A stretch of DNA of 64,000 nt from Diorhabda sublineata. Its lineage: Eukaryota; Arthropoda; Insecta; Coleoptera; Chrysomelidae. Position numbers and translations under genes: made by a program. Of the stretch, positions 37,401 through 48,059 are shown one piece after another. The notes beneath the pieces are model-generated. The model saw nothing but the letters and a program-made list of their open reading frames with translations. It made no database searches and was not told the DNA's origin. The stretch is from NCBI RefSeq assembly GCF_026230105.1, contig NC_079479.1:33139385-33203384 (forward strand). Reading direction: 5' to 3'. Within the stretch, counting starts at the first letter, position 1; each line of letters begins with the position of its first letter.

Positions 37401-37815
37401 TCGCATAAGATATAAAACATTTTCAAAAGTATTTATGAAAATAATAAATTTATAAAATGAAGTAGCTACGCCTATGGTAGATCAATCAAAATTGTCGGCA
37501 AGGGTTTTTACATAAGTTTTTATAATTTGCAATTCATATACGTGCATTGCGATCTTCACCTTCCTGGGCGGTACGATTAGATTGATAATTAATTTGATTC
37601 GTTGCATTCTTCTACCTAAAATTTGTCCGCCGCCTTATAAGAGACACGTAGAGTATAAATGAGTCACAAACACACTTTTTTAATTTTATAGAAATTTGTG
37701 GTTTTCAGATTTAGTAATATCATTGATGCATTTCAAAAAGACGTTTACATTTCAAGTGACATTTTACCACAGACAATAATTGTCGTGTTTGACTAATGAC
37801 ATCATCGTATAAATA

Positions 37816-37842
37816 TTGACATTGACATTGACATTGACATTG
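37816..37842. repeat. Hexanucleotide microsatellite (ATTGAC)n
   Basis: About 4.5 tandem copies of ATTGAC followed by two TTGA units. Confidence 0.9.
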
Positions 37843-38057
37843 ATTGATTGATACTAATACTTTTTCTATTATAGAAAATAGAAAAATGTTATTTTTAGAT
37901 TTTTTAAGGCAATTTTCTAAATTTCTATTTACAAATAAATTCATTTTGATTTACCGAAGTTTTAATTACCTTTACATTATTATTATCTACGTTTACGTTA
38001 TTAAGAAGATGAATATTGAAGTGTGTGTACAAGTAAAATTAAAAATGAAACAGATTT

Positions 38058-38748
38058 CGCGATCTCCTCGTTTTTTTTGGCTCTAGAAAATCGAAAAATC
38101 TTTTGATTTCGACGAATTTTTTTTTAAATCTTCGTTTTTTATGGCGGATTTACGAAAAAAAATATAGGAATAAAAAAAATGAAGAGTTATATTGGTTTCA
38201 GGGCTTTAAATGTTCATGAAAATGCACTAATTCACGTATAATTGTTGATAACATTTTTCCAAATATTCAAAGGAAGTTGTTATATTTTTTTTCATAATCT
38301 CCACAAAAAAACGAACAAATTGGAAAAAGAATTATAAAAAAATGGTGATTTATCATGGTTTAACAATTAAAAATAATAACAATTTCTCTAAAAATTGACC
38401 GTTTCTCACATTTAATCTTTTGTACATTTTTTTATAGTAAAATTTTCACCATTAAAAAAATGATATCTCACTAAGGTTGACTGTTAGAGATAAAAAATGA
38501 ATAAACAAACATTTCTCAATTTTTTTTGTGTATATTAACAAAAAAAATATATGAACTGCGTTTGATGCTTTGTAAAAAAGTTATGAACGATTATGTGCGA
38601 AGAACTGCGTTTATTATCACATTTAAAATCATAAAACTATGAAATCTTAATATTTTTTTTTCATAAATCGCCTTAAAAACGAAGATTTTAAAAAAAAATC
38701 ATCGAAATCGGATGATTTTCTACAGCAAAAAAATTAGGGGACTGCGAA
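38058..38748. mobile_element. Foldback/MITE-like element with ~105-bp inverted ends
   Basis: The left end has GAAAATCG, TGATTTCGACGAATTTTTTT, AAATCTTCGTTTTT and GGCG-ATTTACGAAAA. The right end reverse complement has GAAAATCA, CCGATTTCGATGATTTTTTT, AAAATCTTCGTTTTTAA and GGCGATTTATGAAAA. Arms cover about 38,058-38,167 and 38,645-38,748. The interior is AT-rich and non-coding. Confidence 0.65.
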
Positions 38749-39809
38749 AGTATAAAATTACCGATTTTGTAATTGCAGACAAATAAAAAGTTTGAGGAAG
38801 CCACGCAAAATCTGTTATCGGGAAAATCTAGACTCATAAGTTTTATTCAATGACAACGTTTTTTAGTGATGTGTAAGGATATAATTTAAGTAGATTTGTC
38901 ATAATTAATATTATTGGACGGCAACTTTGACATTTATGATTATTTTTACTAGTTTTTCATTCCATATATGACCATTCATGTTTTTGTTTTTCTCTTCACG
39001 AGAAGAGACCTAAAATCAAGACAATTTAGCAATGAAAACATATAAAAGGGTCTGAGAAATAAGTAACTAAGGAAATTGATATTGTTTCATCTACATAATA
39101 TTGATTATACGTAATAAATAAATAATATTTTAGTAGTTGGAAAAATCGAAATGTTAAAGGTTTATGAATTTTTAATGAAATCGTAAACGTATAAATTGAC
39201 AAGAGGATTTTTCTGCCATACAAATATGAGGTTGTACGAACAATTTTTAAAAAAAATCTACTGAAACTTTTATTAATGCTTTGAAAATTACTGACATTAA
39301 ATTGAAGGACATGCAACATTTGTGTACAAGTAATTTTTAAAAGTTGTAAGGAATTTATACAACTCATATTCATAGTGATTTCGTGACACTTTATATTGGA
39401 ATATTACGGAAAAACTGAGAAATACGAGGGCTTGTTAACTTTTCCAATAAACCTCGGGTTTATAACGGAAAATTTTTTCGCCATACAACTTTTCTCAACC
39501 TAACCCGCATTACTTTCATTGGTGTTCGGAAACTGACTAATTAGGTCCTAGTCATATGTTATAATCCTCTCAATAGTTCTTCCAATATCAATTGCAGATT
39601 ATAAAAATCCTTGCCGACAATTTTGTTTGATCTACCATAGGCGTAGATACCTCATTTTATAAATCTATTATTTTTATAAATACTTTTAAAACGTTTAAAC
39701 GTTATTTTTCATTTCTTAATTTTCTTAATTTTGGAAGAACTATAAAAGAATTTTCTATAACGATATTTCAATTGATTACAGTGATTACAAATCTGTTGAT
39801 ATTGGACCT

Positions 39810-40058
39810 ATGAACTCAGTTTGTCAATATTATAAGGCATTGAAATATAAAAATGAAGCCAATGGATTGTGTTTCAGATTTCATCTTACTAGCAGACCCA
39901 GCGTCTCGAATAATAGAATAAGTATTGAAAAAACTAAAAAAGTAAAGAATTTACTGTTGGGTGGTACTAAATTCGACGGGTCAGTTAGTTTAAAAACAGA
40001 AACATCTGTGTATCAAGCTCCCGCATTTTTGTTATATGAAATTCCAATCCTTGAATAA
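39810..40058 (+). pseudogene. Possible Helitron/PIF1-helicase N-terminal fragment
   Basis: An 82-codon ATG frame. Its start, MNSVCQYYKALKYKNEANGL, resembles the C-x2-C-x-A-L-K-F-K-x-E-x-x-G-x-C-C motif at the start of the replication-initiator/helicase protein of arthropod Helitrons, with the second Cys replaced by Tyr and the CC by CF. The remainder is not recognisable. Confidence 0.35.
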
Positions 40059-40059
40059 A

Positions 40060-40778
40060 CAAACGACATAATTGCGCGTCTGGAAGATACCGGTTACCTG
40101 GATTGCTTGAATTTTTACTTAATACTGATCCCATCCTGATATTTCAGGTGTATCTAAGGTTTGTTGAAGATGAAACAATTTGTGTGCTCCCTTTTCCACT
40201 GCTATTTCGATTCTTCCATATTCTGTCTCTTCTGTTTTATCTACTGCAATCTTATTCCTGATTTTTTCCCTGTCATTTTAATTTCTTCTGTGCAGTTTTG
40301 TACGTGCTTCTTTCCGTTTCGATCATTCTCATAATCTGTTCCAAATGATCTAAATTATACTTCTTCGATCTTGTTTTAAATCCTTATTTTGTCTGTGTTG
40401 TGTAAATAATCTTCTAGCTGCTCCGTTTCTTTATCATTTATCCCTTCTTCCAGTCTTCCTTCTTGTGTTAATGTCAAGATATGTAAATCTTTTGACCTGC
40501 TCAACAACTACTCAAATGAAATTTAAATACGTTAAAAATCAATCTCCTTCAAAAAGAAATCTTTTTAACCAGTTTTAAGCCATTAAAAATTTAGCATTTA
40601 CCAGTCAGGATCGTACCAATCTTCAAAAACCTGTTACAATATACAATTAGGTATTAAGCATCAACTTAATTCGATCTTTTAGTACTTCATGAATTGATTA
40701 TGGTGCTTGTTTCATGGTTCATATTGTGTGTACATTCAAAAGTCAGTTTAAAAGAGATTCTTATGAAATATATCTACC

Positions 40779-40780
<2 letters not shown>
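40060..40780. other. CT-rich stretch, possible decayed LINE on the minus strand
   Basis: 40,150-40,500 is strongly pyrimidine-biased on the plus strand, the mirror of A-rich LINE coding strands. Minus-strand pieces such as TYLDINTRRKTGRRDK hint at an RT C-terminal region, but no continuous match is seen. Confidence 0.2.

Positions 40781-40781
<1 letters not shown>

Positions 40782-40823
<42 letters not shown>
40782..40823. repeat. (TA)n microsatellite
   Basis: Uninterrupted alternating TA, about 21 dinucleotides. Confidence 0.98.
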
Positions 40824-40828
<5 letters not shown>

Positions 40829-40879
40829 GAATGTGGATTACAAGCTGCACCAAAACGATACACCATCATAAATTATTTA

Positions 40880-42905
40880 AATATATAAATAAAATGTCTA
40901 CAGACGAACTAAAAATAAAACTGTGAAACGACAGGACATTGCACTTATATTTTTATATTCTGTAGGGGTTAAATATTTATTGACTGTATAAAAAATATGC
41001 ATATAATTGGACAACTTTGTACTTGTATTTTAAAATTCACTAGAATCGATTTTTATAGATATAAGTGTGTGAAAACATCCTAATTGAGATTTGAATCAAC
41101 CGAATAATCATTTTGTAATCTACTATTTGCTTTTTTTACGTTCTCTAAACTATTTCGTAGATTTTTGTAATAATTTCACGTTGTTTGGAAGAGCTGGAAT
41201 ATCTCGATCTTAATAATCGATTCAACCACGACAGTCATCGATTCAATCAACCATATTATAAGTCTAAGGCGCGTTCCATTTTATTTTATTTTAGTAGTGT
41301 TCAATTGGAAAGGAAACTGAGAGAGGTACTCACCCAATTAATAAAGTTCGAGAACCAGACTTAGTACCTATCATCACTTAGAGTATTTAGACCCTGCGTC
41401 TCAGAATTCAAAGTTCAAGAAAAAGCATTGAAAGAATTCTTTCGGGATTTGTTTACTATGTTTTATTTTCAACAATTTAATAAAGAAACGACACTGTTTT
41501 CAAAATTTAGTATAAGGATAAAAGTACAATTGTTATTACGTCGATATATTAATATATAATGAGTACTAAGAGACGCTGAACGGGATTAGTGGTATTACTT
41601 TTTCATGGATAGTTGGTTGCACCATTTCTTAAGTAAACTTGAAACCTCAGTGTGATAAATTATTTACGTTATAGTTTGATGTCGATGCGATTTTACCCAT
41701 AGACTTTGAAATAATTAACCCAATATTGATTTTAAGTTGATTTAAAAATACGATTTTCAAGAAGATGAACAACGAATCTTTATCACTCATATTTATTAAT
41801 TAAACTAAACTTGTTTGCGCCCACTATTGTCATCAATTAAGCTCAAGAAATGACGTTGCTCTTCATCTAGTTTCTTTAAGCGTAATTAACCTGGTTCTAA
41901 GGGAACCCTGCATAAGTTAGGAACAGATGGTCCTTCGCTTCCTTTATAGCTTTTCGCGGGGTATAATTTGTCTAATGGGGGCAAATTTTTATGAACAATT
42001 TCTTACCTTTCAGATGGTATAGTCATGTCACATGAGGTGCTATCATCAAGTATCTGAGATCTAGTGATTTATATCGATTATATCTCTTGAGGCTGATTAG
42101 AAGCATCGATTGTTATTTTCTGTTGGTTTTCTTGGGTTTATTCACCAATTTCGTTCTCTAAATTCGATATTCTCCTCAACCCACTGTCTTATTGTAAATT
42201 TTTTTCACAAGCTCATGTTTTAAGTCACTTAAATAACATAAAAAAAATATTGTATCATCATTCTCCTCATTATAACTATCTGTAGTTCTATTTCATTCAT
42301 CGAATGTAAAATATTATACAAAGAACTAATTTTCTCGAGTAAATATTCAGAAATTCTAGTACTGAGTTTATTATTTAAAACAGTGATATTCCAGACAATG
42401 GAATTATAATCAGATTAGATACAAATAGCTCTAGATTGTTGTATTTTCCCGGTATAATAGTTACATTTTATGTACACCATTTCGAGAAATATATCTCGAG
42501 TTATTGAAATTTACATAAAAGAGGTATTTAAATTCGAAATTAGAATAGTAATAAAGTAATAAAATAGCTTTTAAAGTTATTGTATACATCTACAACGGCT
42601 GAAGTAACCAACCCTATTTACATATTTATTTAGATAGAATTTAATACTGTAAACCGTCATCTACGCATGACTGGTGAAGTGTGAAAATGTTCAAACGAGG
42701 ATTCCTGTCGTTATTTGTAAATTACGTTCTGTTACAAAACCAGTTCGTTTCAATTAAGATAAATAACGCATCGATCAATATGTCCTCGGTCTAATAGTTG
42801 GAAGTTCTAAGTTGTCAAATTGCATTGACACTAATTAAGACAATTTTCAACGCTTTTCCAGCCTTTCATTCTCATTTTTTTACAACGATTTTGAAATTTC
42901 GAGGA
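40880..42905. other. No gene recognised
   Basis: AT-rich; no exon-like frame, terminal repeat or tandem array that I can support. Confidence 0.45.
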
Positions 42906-42909
42906 TATA

Positions 42910-43090
42910 CTAGGCCATTGGTTCCCAAACTTTTTTGTTCCAAAGACCATTTCAAAAATGTTTCTAGATTATTACCAATTTCCAAAAAGCGCGAATTAGA
43001 TCTATCTATAAAAACTTGTGTTGTGGCGTGTGTGTTCAATTGATTCAGCTGTACTCTACGGTGACTCACAGCACAAGACCCAATCAATTC
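42910..43090. mobile_element. Possible hAT-type transposon end
   Basis: GGCCATTGGTTCCCAAACTT followed by TTTTTGTTCCAAAGACCA resembles the ends of many hAT elements (CAGTGGTTCCCAAAC-type). No matching opposite end was found, so this is a fragment at best. Confidence 0.3.
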
Positions 43091-43824
43091 ACACTAATTT
43101 TATTAAGAAACTATCTTGTGTTGTAGATATTTATTCAAATATATAAATTAATACACTATTATTTATTATTGCTATAAATAAAAACTCGATTTTAGTCACC
43201 ACCTTTTAATGGTGATATTTTGAAAAGGATTGAGCTAAACATCGCTTAAAGCGTAATTATTTCATTGATGCTATACAATGACGTCACTTGTACTTGTCCT
43301 CTCTAGCGAGAAAAAGCCTACAATGAGGCCAGGAAATGTATACTTTGGATAGAGGTAGGCAGCTCTTTATACTGAGGATCGTAGGCTATAATTCAGGGCA
43401 ATAGTGATGATAATCCTTCGATGATTGATTTGGAGTCATGAACCTCAAATAAATGATATAAAATATTGCATAACTCGATTTGGTGAACAAATGGATGTAA
43501 GAAAACTGGTACTGTATCGCATGAATACAATGTACAATAATTGTTTTGATCGATAAATACTGGTAACAATAGGAATAGATAAAGTAGCGACGATGCAGTT
43601 TACGTTTACGGCTAGCTAGTACAGCGATGCTGTTTAACCATTATAATTAAACAAAACATAGTTTCCAGATGACGACGTACAACGATGCACATTCTAACGT
43701 AAATACTAATACAACATTCGAACACGTGCAAATAGTTTGTGTATGAAATGACATTCAGGGCCGTTTCAGTGAATAAAACAAATTGGGAATAGAACTCAGT
43801 TTTGGAAATTGAAGTAGTTTAAAC
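43091..43824. other. No gene; 3' flank of the poly(A)-polymerase-like exon
   Basis: AT-rich. No clear polyadenylation signal was identified for the neighbouring exon. Confidence 0.4.
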
Positions 43825-44029
43825 TCAAACGGCACATCGATTGCGATCATCGAGATCCTCGGAATGAGAAATTTCCTCACCTTCGAATTTTCTTTTGAGT
43901 ATCGCCGCGTGAATCACAATGTCCATCAATTTACTCATCACCAAACGGGTTCCGTTGAGCTCTATCAAGATAGCAGCCAAATATTTGGAAAAATTATAAT
44001 GTGATTCGAAAGGATTTTCAATGCTCGTT
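43825..44029 (-). CDS. Terminal exon, non-canonical poly(A) polymerase-like C-terminus
   Basis: The exon begins right after a good acceptor (GGGTTTGGATTTTCAG|AACG) and encodes 67 residues to a TGA, with more balanced codon use than its surroundings. It opens TSIENPFESHYNFSKYLAAI and continues MSKLMDIVIHAAILKRKFEG. The pattern NPFE-x3-N-x-SK, a gap, then an amphipathic helix with -AA-IL resembles the extreme C-terminus of mitochondrial/non-canonical poly(A) polymerases (the NP-E-x3-N-SKNV motif). That is family recall, not a search result. Upstream exons should lie to the right on the minus strand, but none was identified, so the gene may be a fragment. The first base completes a split codon. 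Confidence 0.5.
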
Positions 44030-44333
44030 CTGAAAATCCAAACCCCAAATTTTCTCGTTGATTCGATAAAAAGATATTAATTAAAACCGTAGTTGCAAAT
44101 TCAGATTAGAAAATATTTTTTATTTCCCGCTCAAAGTTTCCTCTGGGAAAAATAAAAATACCTATCAAATGCTTCTAATTTTCCCGTTTCAAAAATATTT
44201 TCCTTTTTGTCTAAGGTATCAGGGAAACCTGAAAAAAAAAATTAACTAATTTTTACGGATTATTCATTGCGCACGGCCCTGTGAGTTGGCTGTACGCATC
44301 CGCAGAATTTGATGAATCGCAAAGTCTCCGTGG

Positions 44334-44420
44334 AATGGATTTTCAGAACAAGCATTGGAAATCCTTTCGAATCATATATTTTTTTAAATGTTTCCAAATA
44401 TTTGGCTGCTAATTTGATGG
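44334..44420 (+). pseudogene. Inverted partial copy of the poly(A)-polymerase-like exon
   Basis: Reads TGGATTTTCAGAACAAGCAT, then GGAAATCCTTTCGAATCA and CCAAATATTTGGCTGCTA. These are the acceptor and first ~75 bases of the exon at 44,029 (minus) in the opposite orientation. The translation WIFRTSIGNPFE and LNVSKYLAANL keeps the NP-F-E and N-SK residues, and its NVSK is closer to the family than the NFSK of the other copy. Homology stops after about 85 bp. Confidence 0.7.
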
Positions 44421-44960
44421 ATCAGTTCAGTTGCACGGTTTTAATTTGGTTTGTGTTTCGAGAGATGTTTAGTACGAAACCAAACCAAACCAAATTTCGG
44501 ATTAAATCATCTTTAAATTTCTTTATTCTTCAAATTTCTTTATTCGGTTTAATCGTCAGGGAGCAACGAATAAAATGGTTCATGTTGCGAAATTAATAGT
44601 GGAAGACTTCAGTGTTCCACAATATTTGTAAACAACAACAAACGCTGTTAAATTCAAACCAACACTAGTCGTTTCGTGGACTGCGTCGCTTTGCTTTGCC
44701 CAATAAATGGTTATTACAAGTACCACGAATACGTACACTAATCCAAGGTTACTAGAATAAAAGAAGGTTTGTGACAATAACAAGATGCGCAATAGACAAA
44801 TGACGTCACCGGTTCTTCACAGCTGTGAGAACGGCAACAAATCTCAATAAATTCGTTAGTTAGAAATATATTCGTTAATATAGCCAGATCAGCAAGAGGT
44901 AACACACATCCTCATAACTAGAACATAATGTTAGTGAGGTTCTGTTTGACATAAAAATAA

Positions 44961-45290
44961 AGGATCCGTCACGGGAAACGGACGTTTTTTGAGTTGGTAT
45001 TACGTATCCGGTAGGAGTTGGAGAGGGGAGCCGAGGCCAGCACGTCACTCGTCTGACGTTGCAATTTATGCTTGTTTATTTTTCAGTTGCCATCATGCCT
45101 TTGTGGAACGTAGAGCATCGCGAAAGTTTAACGTTCCTCGGCATGGAGACATACCGAGCCAAAACACCATTTTGCGATGAACAACTATAAATTGCAAGGT
45201 CAGACGAGTGACGTGCTGGCCTCGGTTCCCCTCTCAAACTCCTACCGGATGCGTAATACCAAAAAACGTCCGTTTTCAGTGGCGGACCCA
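44961..45290. mobile_element. Foldback element with ~115-bp inverted ends
   Basis: The left arm starts GGATCCGTCACGGGAAACGG; the right arm reverse complement starts GGGTCCGCCACTGAAAACGG. Both continue ACGTTTTTTG, GGTATTACG, ATCCGGTAGGAGTT, GAGGGGA-CCGAGGCCAGC and ACGTCACTCGTCTGAC to ATAAAT. The ~100-bp loop (about 45,070-45,190) carries the helix-turn-helix fragment listed separately. Flanking duplication is not clear. Confidence 0.85.
45103..45180 (+). pseudogene. Transposase-type helix-turn-helix fragment in the foldback loop
   Basis: VERRASRKFNVPRHGDIPSQ followed by NTILR and a stop. The FN-x-R-x3-P-x-NTI pattern matches the HTH (DUF4817-type) at the start of many insect Tc1/mariner-like transposases. 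Only this fragment is present, as an island between the inverted arms. Confidence 0.5.
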
Positions 45291-45400
45291 TAAACAAATA
45301 AAAAATGTAAACATAATGACGTAGCTGGTGCTCTAGCAGCTGAACGTTTGTTTACAAAAACATGCGCATGTCACAAACCTTCTATTATTCTAGAAAAGAT

Positions 45401-46029
45401 TATATACTTGATAGATCTGTCACTCTGTATAAAAATTTGAGGACAAAGTTCGATCCTAGCGACATCTCTCCGACTGGCTGTGTACCAAAAAAAATATTTC
45501 TATAATCAGAGATTTGATCCAAGGTTCATATCCATGCTAATATCGCGGGAAATTTGAAAATAACTCGAGTAGTTGTCGCAACAAATTGTGAATGAAATAA
45601 AAGGATTATGCAAAATACTTTCATTTTGCTAACATTTCAAATTCAAATATTGTTGTTTACAAGAAAATATAAATACCTGAAATTAAAATGCTGTTTAAAT
45701 GAAGTATTTTGTAAAATATTTTGGTTTCATTTACAATTTATGTGACAACCAGGTCTGATCATCTACATTTCACAATTAAATGGTTTATATAAGATATAGG
45801 TAGATGGAATATTGAAACACATGATAGTTATTATAATTTTTATTTTGTTTTTGACATTTTATAACTATATCCACAAACAAAAAATTTGACTTCACACTTT
45901 AGCAGGTTTAGGACTGTAAACAGTGAGATGTTGGCGTGTTTAAAAAATGTTTCTGTTTGTACATGGTACATACAATGGTATATAAAAAACTGGTTTTATA
46001 ACATTTCCATAATCCTTATGATCTGAACA
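45401..46029. other. No gene recognised
   Basis: AT-rich; nothing assignable. Confidence 0.45.
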
Positions 46030-46429
46030 AAATATCGAGGAAATGTCTGTCAAATCCTCAAAACGAAATATTTGTTTCTTTATTCCTAACGAATTGATTA
46101 ACTGGGGTAATCTTTCGAAGATTTTATCAGAAATACTTTTAAAAATATCACAGAATTTTGCTGAAGGCGCACATAAAACATTTTTTATGTTTCCTAGAAT
46201 ATATTAATGAATTTGCCTTAATTAATTCGTTTGACAATATTATATTTTTACACAAGTGGCATTTGAGACTTTCAAATAATTTATTCGCTACTGAACTTGC
46301 GACATAAGGAGTGACAAGATCTAATCCTGTATATTTTGAGCTTCTATTGAATGGTTTATAAATTGGGACATTGACTATTGGAGGAAATAGCAATTCTTTT
46401 CCTCTGCATAACTTTTCACTAGGATTCAC
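46030..46429 (-). pseudogene. P-element/THAP9-like transposase C-terminal remnant
   Basis: The minus-strand frame has YVASSVANKLFESLKCHLCK about 30 residues before SLIYSRKHKKC, resembling the YxAGYVA...LxCxxC block near the end of P-element-type transposases. Further on, KIFERLPQLINSLGIKK appears in another frame where the family has its terminal helix. Frameshifted; low-to-moderate confidence. Confidence 0.35.
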
Positions 46430-46583
46430 AAGAGGTTTATTGTCACAATAAATATAAGTACTTACCAGGTAAATGTAGAGTTGGCACTGAAAGTTTTTTT
46501 ATCTGCCATTGGGGCATTCTACAAATTAGTTCAAAATGAATATCACATATTCTATGTGATGATAATACTGTATCTGCAAACAT

Positions 46584-46803
46584 CAGGGCCGGATTAAGAT
46601 TTATAATGCCCGGGGCTAAAATAATGACGGGGCCCCCTTAAGGAATTCGAAAACCCGGGAAAATTCACAAAATAATATCAATACGTTAGATTTGTGGTAT
46701 CAACACATCAAAAAATACAGAATTATTTCCAAATGATGGGGCCCTCTTGAACCTGGGCCCCGGGGCTATAGCCCCCCCAAGCCCCTAGCTTAATCCGGCC
46801 CTG
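46584..46803. mobile_element. hAT-like MITE, copy 1
   Basis: Perfect 15-bp ends CAGGGCCGGATTAAG / CTTAATCCGGCCCTG with an 8-bp flanking duplication carrying one mismatch (GCAAACAT / GCAAGCAT). An 8-bp duplication indicates hAT-type transposition. GC-rich subterminal palindromes (GGGGCCCCC, GGGCCCCGGGG). A second copy lies at 62,817. Confidence 0.9.
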
Positions 46804-47608
46804 GCAAGCATTAACTTGAGCTTATTTATTCTTTGTAATCAAATTCTGCAAATGTCTTCATTCGTAGGAATAGAATGTCCATAAAAAAGTAAAATAAGGA
46901 TAAAACCATTCAACAAAATGATTTCTTAAATACAAATTAATGAAGTTGGGAAGAAAACAGTTATTCTCGGATAGATATGAACTTGATTTCAATTTAAATA
47001 TTTTTATCTTGATAAATAGTAAATATTACACGACAGCACAATTCGCAACAAATAATAACTTTTAAATGCACAAAAATGCAAATAGCCATTTATTCATTCA
47101 ATAATCTTGGTTGTTTCTCGATGCATGATTGCAACTTAGTTTCAAAACCAAGATTGACCAACACTCAAAAATTAATGACATCAAAAAGTAAGCTTTTAGA
47201 TGTGAGCCAGTAACAAAGATGGCGTTGAAAATGGTCCTGAACTTCTCCTATTTCAGTGCACAGGACCTGTATTCTAGTAACCTTGCGCTAACCAAGAAAA
47301 AGTATCTTTCTTTCTATATAAGTTCCATTTTTTCAATGTTTATTTAGAAGTTCTCGTGATATTTTCGAATATTCTCTTTAATCCCTCTCTAAAGATAATC
47401 TAGTATGTATTATATCATTTTCCATAGGCACAATTATGATTTTCTATGGTCAATTTAAGAATTACAGAAATTTTATACAATTAAAAACAGACGAATTTTA
47501 CTCTTGTTAACTCTTTTGAGTCGAGTTATTCTCGTAAATAAAAAAAATGTGAGCATAAAATATTAAGTTCTTTATACATTTACACTCTCGGATGTGGTCC
47601 ACGTACGT
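46804..47608. other. No gene recognised
   Basis: AT-rich filler between the MITE and the telomeric-repeat locus. Confidence 0.45.
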
Positions 47609-47757
47609 ATAGTCCGTAAGCTGATTTAATATTATCCAATGCGGTTCATATGTATGGTTAGGTTAGGTTAGGTTAGGTTAGGTTAGGTTAGGTTAGGTTA
47701 GGTTAGGTTAGTCCGTAAGCTGTTTTAATATTATCCAATGCCGTTCATATGTATGGA
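47609..47757. repeat. Interstitial TTAGG array framed by a 48-bp duplication
   Basis: Eleven perfect GGTTA units (47,656-47,710), the canonical insect telomeric repeat in phase-shifted form. On both sides lies the same 48-bp sequence (TAGTCCGTAAGCTG...TTCATATGTATGG; 47,610-47,657 and 47,709-47,756), differing at two positions. The array therefore splits a direct duplication. Confidence 0.95.
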
Positions 47758-47879
47758 ATAAATTCAAGTCTTGTGGCACCTTGTTGGAAAGGGATTTTAG
47801 ACCTCTGTTCAGCAATATGAAGCTTTTCAAATTTGGTGTATTCATAACTGAGAGAATTAAGTCATTTAGATGTTTGTTT

Positions 47880-48058
47880 AAAGTTACCAAAAGACGTCGG
47901 AATCTAGAAGGCTGCTGTCATTTTAACGTTTGAAATTACCAAAAGACGTCGGAATCTAGAAGGTTGCTGTCATTTTGACGTTTAAAGTTACCAAAAGACG
48001 TCGGAATCTAGAAGGCTGCTGTCATTTAGATATTTAAAGTTACTAAAAGATGTCAGTA
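47880..48058. repeat. 52-bp tandem repeat, about 3.4 copies
   Basis: ACCAAAAGACGTCGGAATCT starts at 47,886, 47,938 and 47,990, with a decayed fourth copy at 48,042. The unit ends AGAAGGCTGCTGTCATTTT. It lies 130 bp from the telomeric array. No coding sense. Confidence 0.95.
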
Positions 48059-48059
48059 T

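Larger units (their letters stand above)
37405..39696. repeat. Pair of inverted repeat arms 2 kb apart
   Basis: 37,405-37,540 and 39,585-39,696 are inverted copies. Both contain TAAAATGA-GTA-CTACGCC, TATGGTAGATCAA and AAAATTGTCGGCAAGG. This is either one ~2.3-kb element with long inverted ends or two opposite insertions of one family. Between them lie a TTGACA microsatellite and a second inverted-repeat element. Confidence 0.75.
44751..45400. repeat. Outer inverted repeat around the foldback element
   Basis: 44,751-44,792 (CTAGAATAAAAGAAGGTTTG, GATGCGCAA) and 45,362-45,397 (CATGCGCATG, CACAAACCTTC, TATTATTCTAG) are inverted copies enclosing the foldback element, with shorter matches further in (ATGACGT, CAGCTG). 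Confidence 0.65.
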
